DNA of 6,146 nucleotides from Gammaproteobacteria bacterium (GTDB taxonomy: Bacteria; Pseudomonadota; Gammaproteobacteria; GRL18): positions 1 through 6,146 of the forward strand of contig JAPVVU010000192.1 of assembly GCA_028571885.1 (NCBI GenBank), read 5' to 3'. The notes beneath the pieces were generated by a model. That model saw nothing but the letters and a program-made list of their open reading frames with translations, ran no database searches and had not been told where the DNA came from. This document shows, piece by piece, positions 4,874 through 6,146 of the stretch. How positions within the stretch are numbered: position 1 is the first letter of the stretch; the number at the start of each line of letters is the position of its first letter. The translations under genes and the position numbers were made by a program.

Positions 4874-6146
4874 TGAAAAATATTAAATATAAAGATATCG
4901 GCAGCATCTTAAATCCATTAAAAAGTTTACAATTTTATGCGCGAAAGCCAATTACCGAAGATCTGGAGCCCAGACCTGCCGCTGAAATTTATCGTGGTTT
5001 TCATCTTAATGATATGGAAAAGTGCATAGGCTGCAGTACCTGTCAGAAGATCTGTGATAATGCCGCCATTACCATGGTGAAAGTACCACATTTAAAAAAT
5101 GATCCCGTTAATGGTATTCGTAATCTTCGTCCTGCCATTGATTACGGTCGCTGCTGCTGGTGTGCTCTGTGTGTGGATATTTGTCCAACAGGTGCGATTG
5201 AATTATCCAGAGAGTATGTGCATACCTGTGATGGCGATGAACTCGACAGCTATTTTATTCTGCCTCAGGAAAAAGGCATTCATGGTACGGTTGAAGAAAA
5301 GGGCTGGACTAAAACTGAGACTAATGATCTGCTTGACCGAACACGAATTGATATGGGAGAAATGTCTCCTGATGAGCGGGTTGATAACTTTGCTGAAATT
5401 GTTGATGGTTATACCGCAGAACAAGCTGTTTTAGAAGCCTCTCGCTGTGTGCAATGCGGCATGTGTCATGACTCCTGTCCGACTCATATGCATGCACCGG
5501 AATATATTCGTGCGATTTGGAAAGGGAATGTTGAAGAAGCGGTTGAATGGATGTATGAAAGCAATCCATTTTCTCATGTCTGTGGACGAGTCTGTACTCA
5601 TCGCTGTGAAACTGCCTGTTCTTTGAATCAGACAGGACTGCCCGGCGGCAGTGAACCCATCGCTATTCGCTGGCTTAAACGCTATGCCATGGATGCTGTC
5701 CCACATGAACGCATTAAAGAAATTGCGGCAAAGAAAAAATCAAAGACTAAAACAGGAAAAAAAATAGCCATTATTGGTGCCGGCCCGGCGGGTCTGACGA
5801 CCGCTTTTGATCTGGTTAAGTTGGGCCATGATGTGCAGGTGTATGAAGCAATGCCTAAAGGTGGTGGTATGACACGTTATGGTATTCCTTATTACCGCCT
5901 GACTGATGATTCACTGGAACGTGATATTGACGTGATTCAATCTATGGGTGTGAAAATTCAATATAATACTCGTATAGGAGAAAGCACAGCTGATCAAATG
6001 AGCATGACCAAGCTTCAATCAGATTTTGATGCTGTTGTTCTGGCAATTGGTTTGCAGGCAGGACGTTCCACCCGAATTCCCGGTTCTGAGCATAAAAATA
6101 CCCGTAGTGCTGTCGACTTGCTAAGACTTATCGGTAATGATCTGGA
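4873..6146 (+). CDS. NuoI-type ferredoxin fused to GltD/NfnB-type FAD/NAD(P)H oxidoreductase, 3'-partial
   Basis: Electron-input subunit; 424 codons are visible and the frame is still open at the window edge. Domain 1 (about 1-115) is NuoI/MbxN-like, with two [4Fe-4S] motifs: Cys51-54-57-61 (CIGCSTCQKIC) and Cys94-97-100-104 (CCWCALCVDICP, followed by PTGAIE). A linker (about 116-165) leads to domain 2 (about 166-280), the iron-sulfur N-terminal domain of GltD, NfnB and dihydropyrimidine dehydrogenase. It has ASRCVQCGMCHDSCP at 189-203 (Cys192, 195, 198, 202) and CGRVCTHRCETAC at 237-249 (four Cys each three residues apart), then IAIRWLKRYAMDA. Domain 3 begins with KKIAIIGAGPAGL at 296-308, the FAD-binding GxGxxG Rossmann fold, followed by GGMTRYGIPYYRL at 331-343, a GltD-family signature. 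The second, NAD(P)H-binding Rossmann fold should follow outside the window. Probable role, by inference: exchange electrons between NAD(P)H and the NuoB/NuoD module, replacing NuoEFG. Starts by TAATG overlap. Confidence 0.92.
   Translation, partial: MKNIKYKDIGSILNPLKSLQFYARKPITEDLEPRPAAEIYRGFHLNDMEKCIGCSTCQKICDNAAITMVKVPHLKNDPVNGIRNLRPAIDYGRCCWCALCVDICPTGAIELSREYVHTCDGDELDSYFILPQEKGIHGTVEEKGWTKTETNDLLDRTRIDMGEMSPDERVDNFAEIVDGYTAEQAVLEASRCVQCGMCHDSCPTHMHAPEYIRAIWKGNVEEAVEWMYESNPFSHVCGRVCTHRCETACSLNQTGLPGGSEPIAIRWLKRYAMDAVPHERIKEIAAKKKSKTKTGKKIAIIGAGPAGLTTAFDLVKLGHDVQVYEAMPKGGGMTRYGIPYYRLTDDSLERDIDVIQSMGVKIQYNTRIGESTADQMSMTKLQSDFDAVVLAIGLQAGRSTRIPGSEHKNTRSAVDLLRLIGNDL

Noticed and set aside
5099..5434. 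111-codon plus-strand frame
   Set aside because: Out-of-frame shadow inside the ferredoxin-flavoprotein gene, whose cysteine motifs run straight through the region.
5203..5706. Three overlapping minus-strand frames (and similar short ones at 509-691, 2607-2807 and 4584-4766)
   Set aside because: All are antisense to well-supported genes, lack recognisable motifs and have no convincing ribosome sites.

Overview
The window carries six co-directional plus-strand genes for a membrane-bound, complex I-like oxidoreductase of the group 4 [NiFe]-hydrogenase / complex I superfamily. In order they are: a proton-antiporter-type membrane subunit (5' end outside the window), a NuoH-type membrane anchor, a NuoB-type iron-sulfur subunit, NuoC, NuoD, and a long protein fusing a NuoI-type 2x[4Fe-4S] ferredoxin to a GltD/NfnB-type iron-sulfur flavoprotein (3' end outside the window). 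The moderate-to-low GC, proteobacterial-looking protein sequences and the type of interspersed palindromic element suggest a gammaproteobacterium, perhaps a sulfur- or methane-oxidising lineage. This assignment is inference from impression only.

Layout: 1-1248 antiporter subunit; 1245-2144 NuoH-like, with a 4-base ATGA overlap; 2145-2233 a spacer with an AT-rich inverted and direct repeat; 2234-2935 NuoB-like; 2936-3164 a 229-base gap holding a 106-base MITE-like inverted-repeat element followed by a good candidate sigma70 promoter; 3165-3734 NuoC-like; 3731-4873 NuoD-like, with an ATGA overlap; 4873-6146 ferredoxin-flavoprotein fusion, with a TAATG overlap. The genes are otherwise packed with overlapping stop and start codons, so the two spacers stand out as repeat-bearing breaks in one operon.

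How it may work: the C-terminal flavoprotein would exchange electrons with NAD(P)H and pass them through its own four iron-sulfur clusters to the NuoB cluster beside the NuoD site, with coupled ion movement in the NuoH and antiporter subunits. The order antiporter-H-B-C-D-I is that of the archaeal mbx (mbs) operon and differs from the standard bacterial nuo order. NuoD retains only one cysteine of each of the two [NiFe]-binding pairs and also lacks the tyrosine that holds quinone in true complex I. It is therefore probably neither a hydrogenase nor an ordinary quinone reductase. The electron acceptor cannot be read from sequence. The Mbx/Mbs and Ehr ('energy-converting hydrogenase-related') complexes are the nearest described analogues, and the fused NAD(P)H module is the most distinctive part of this version. 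I see no credible gene on the minus strand.
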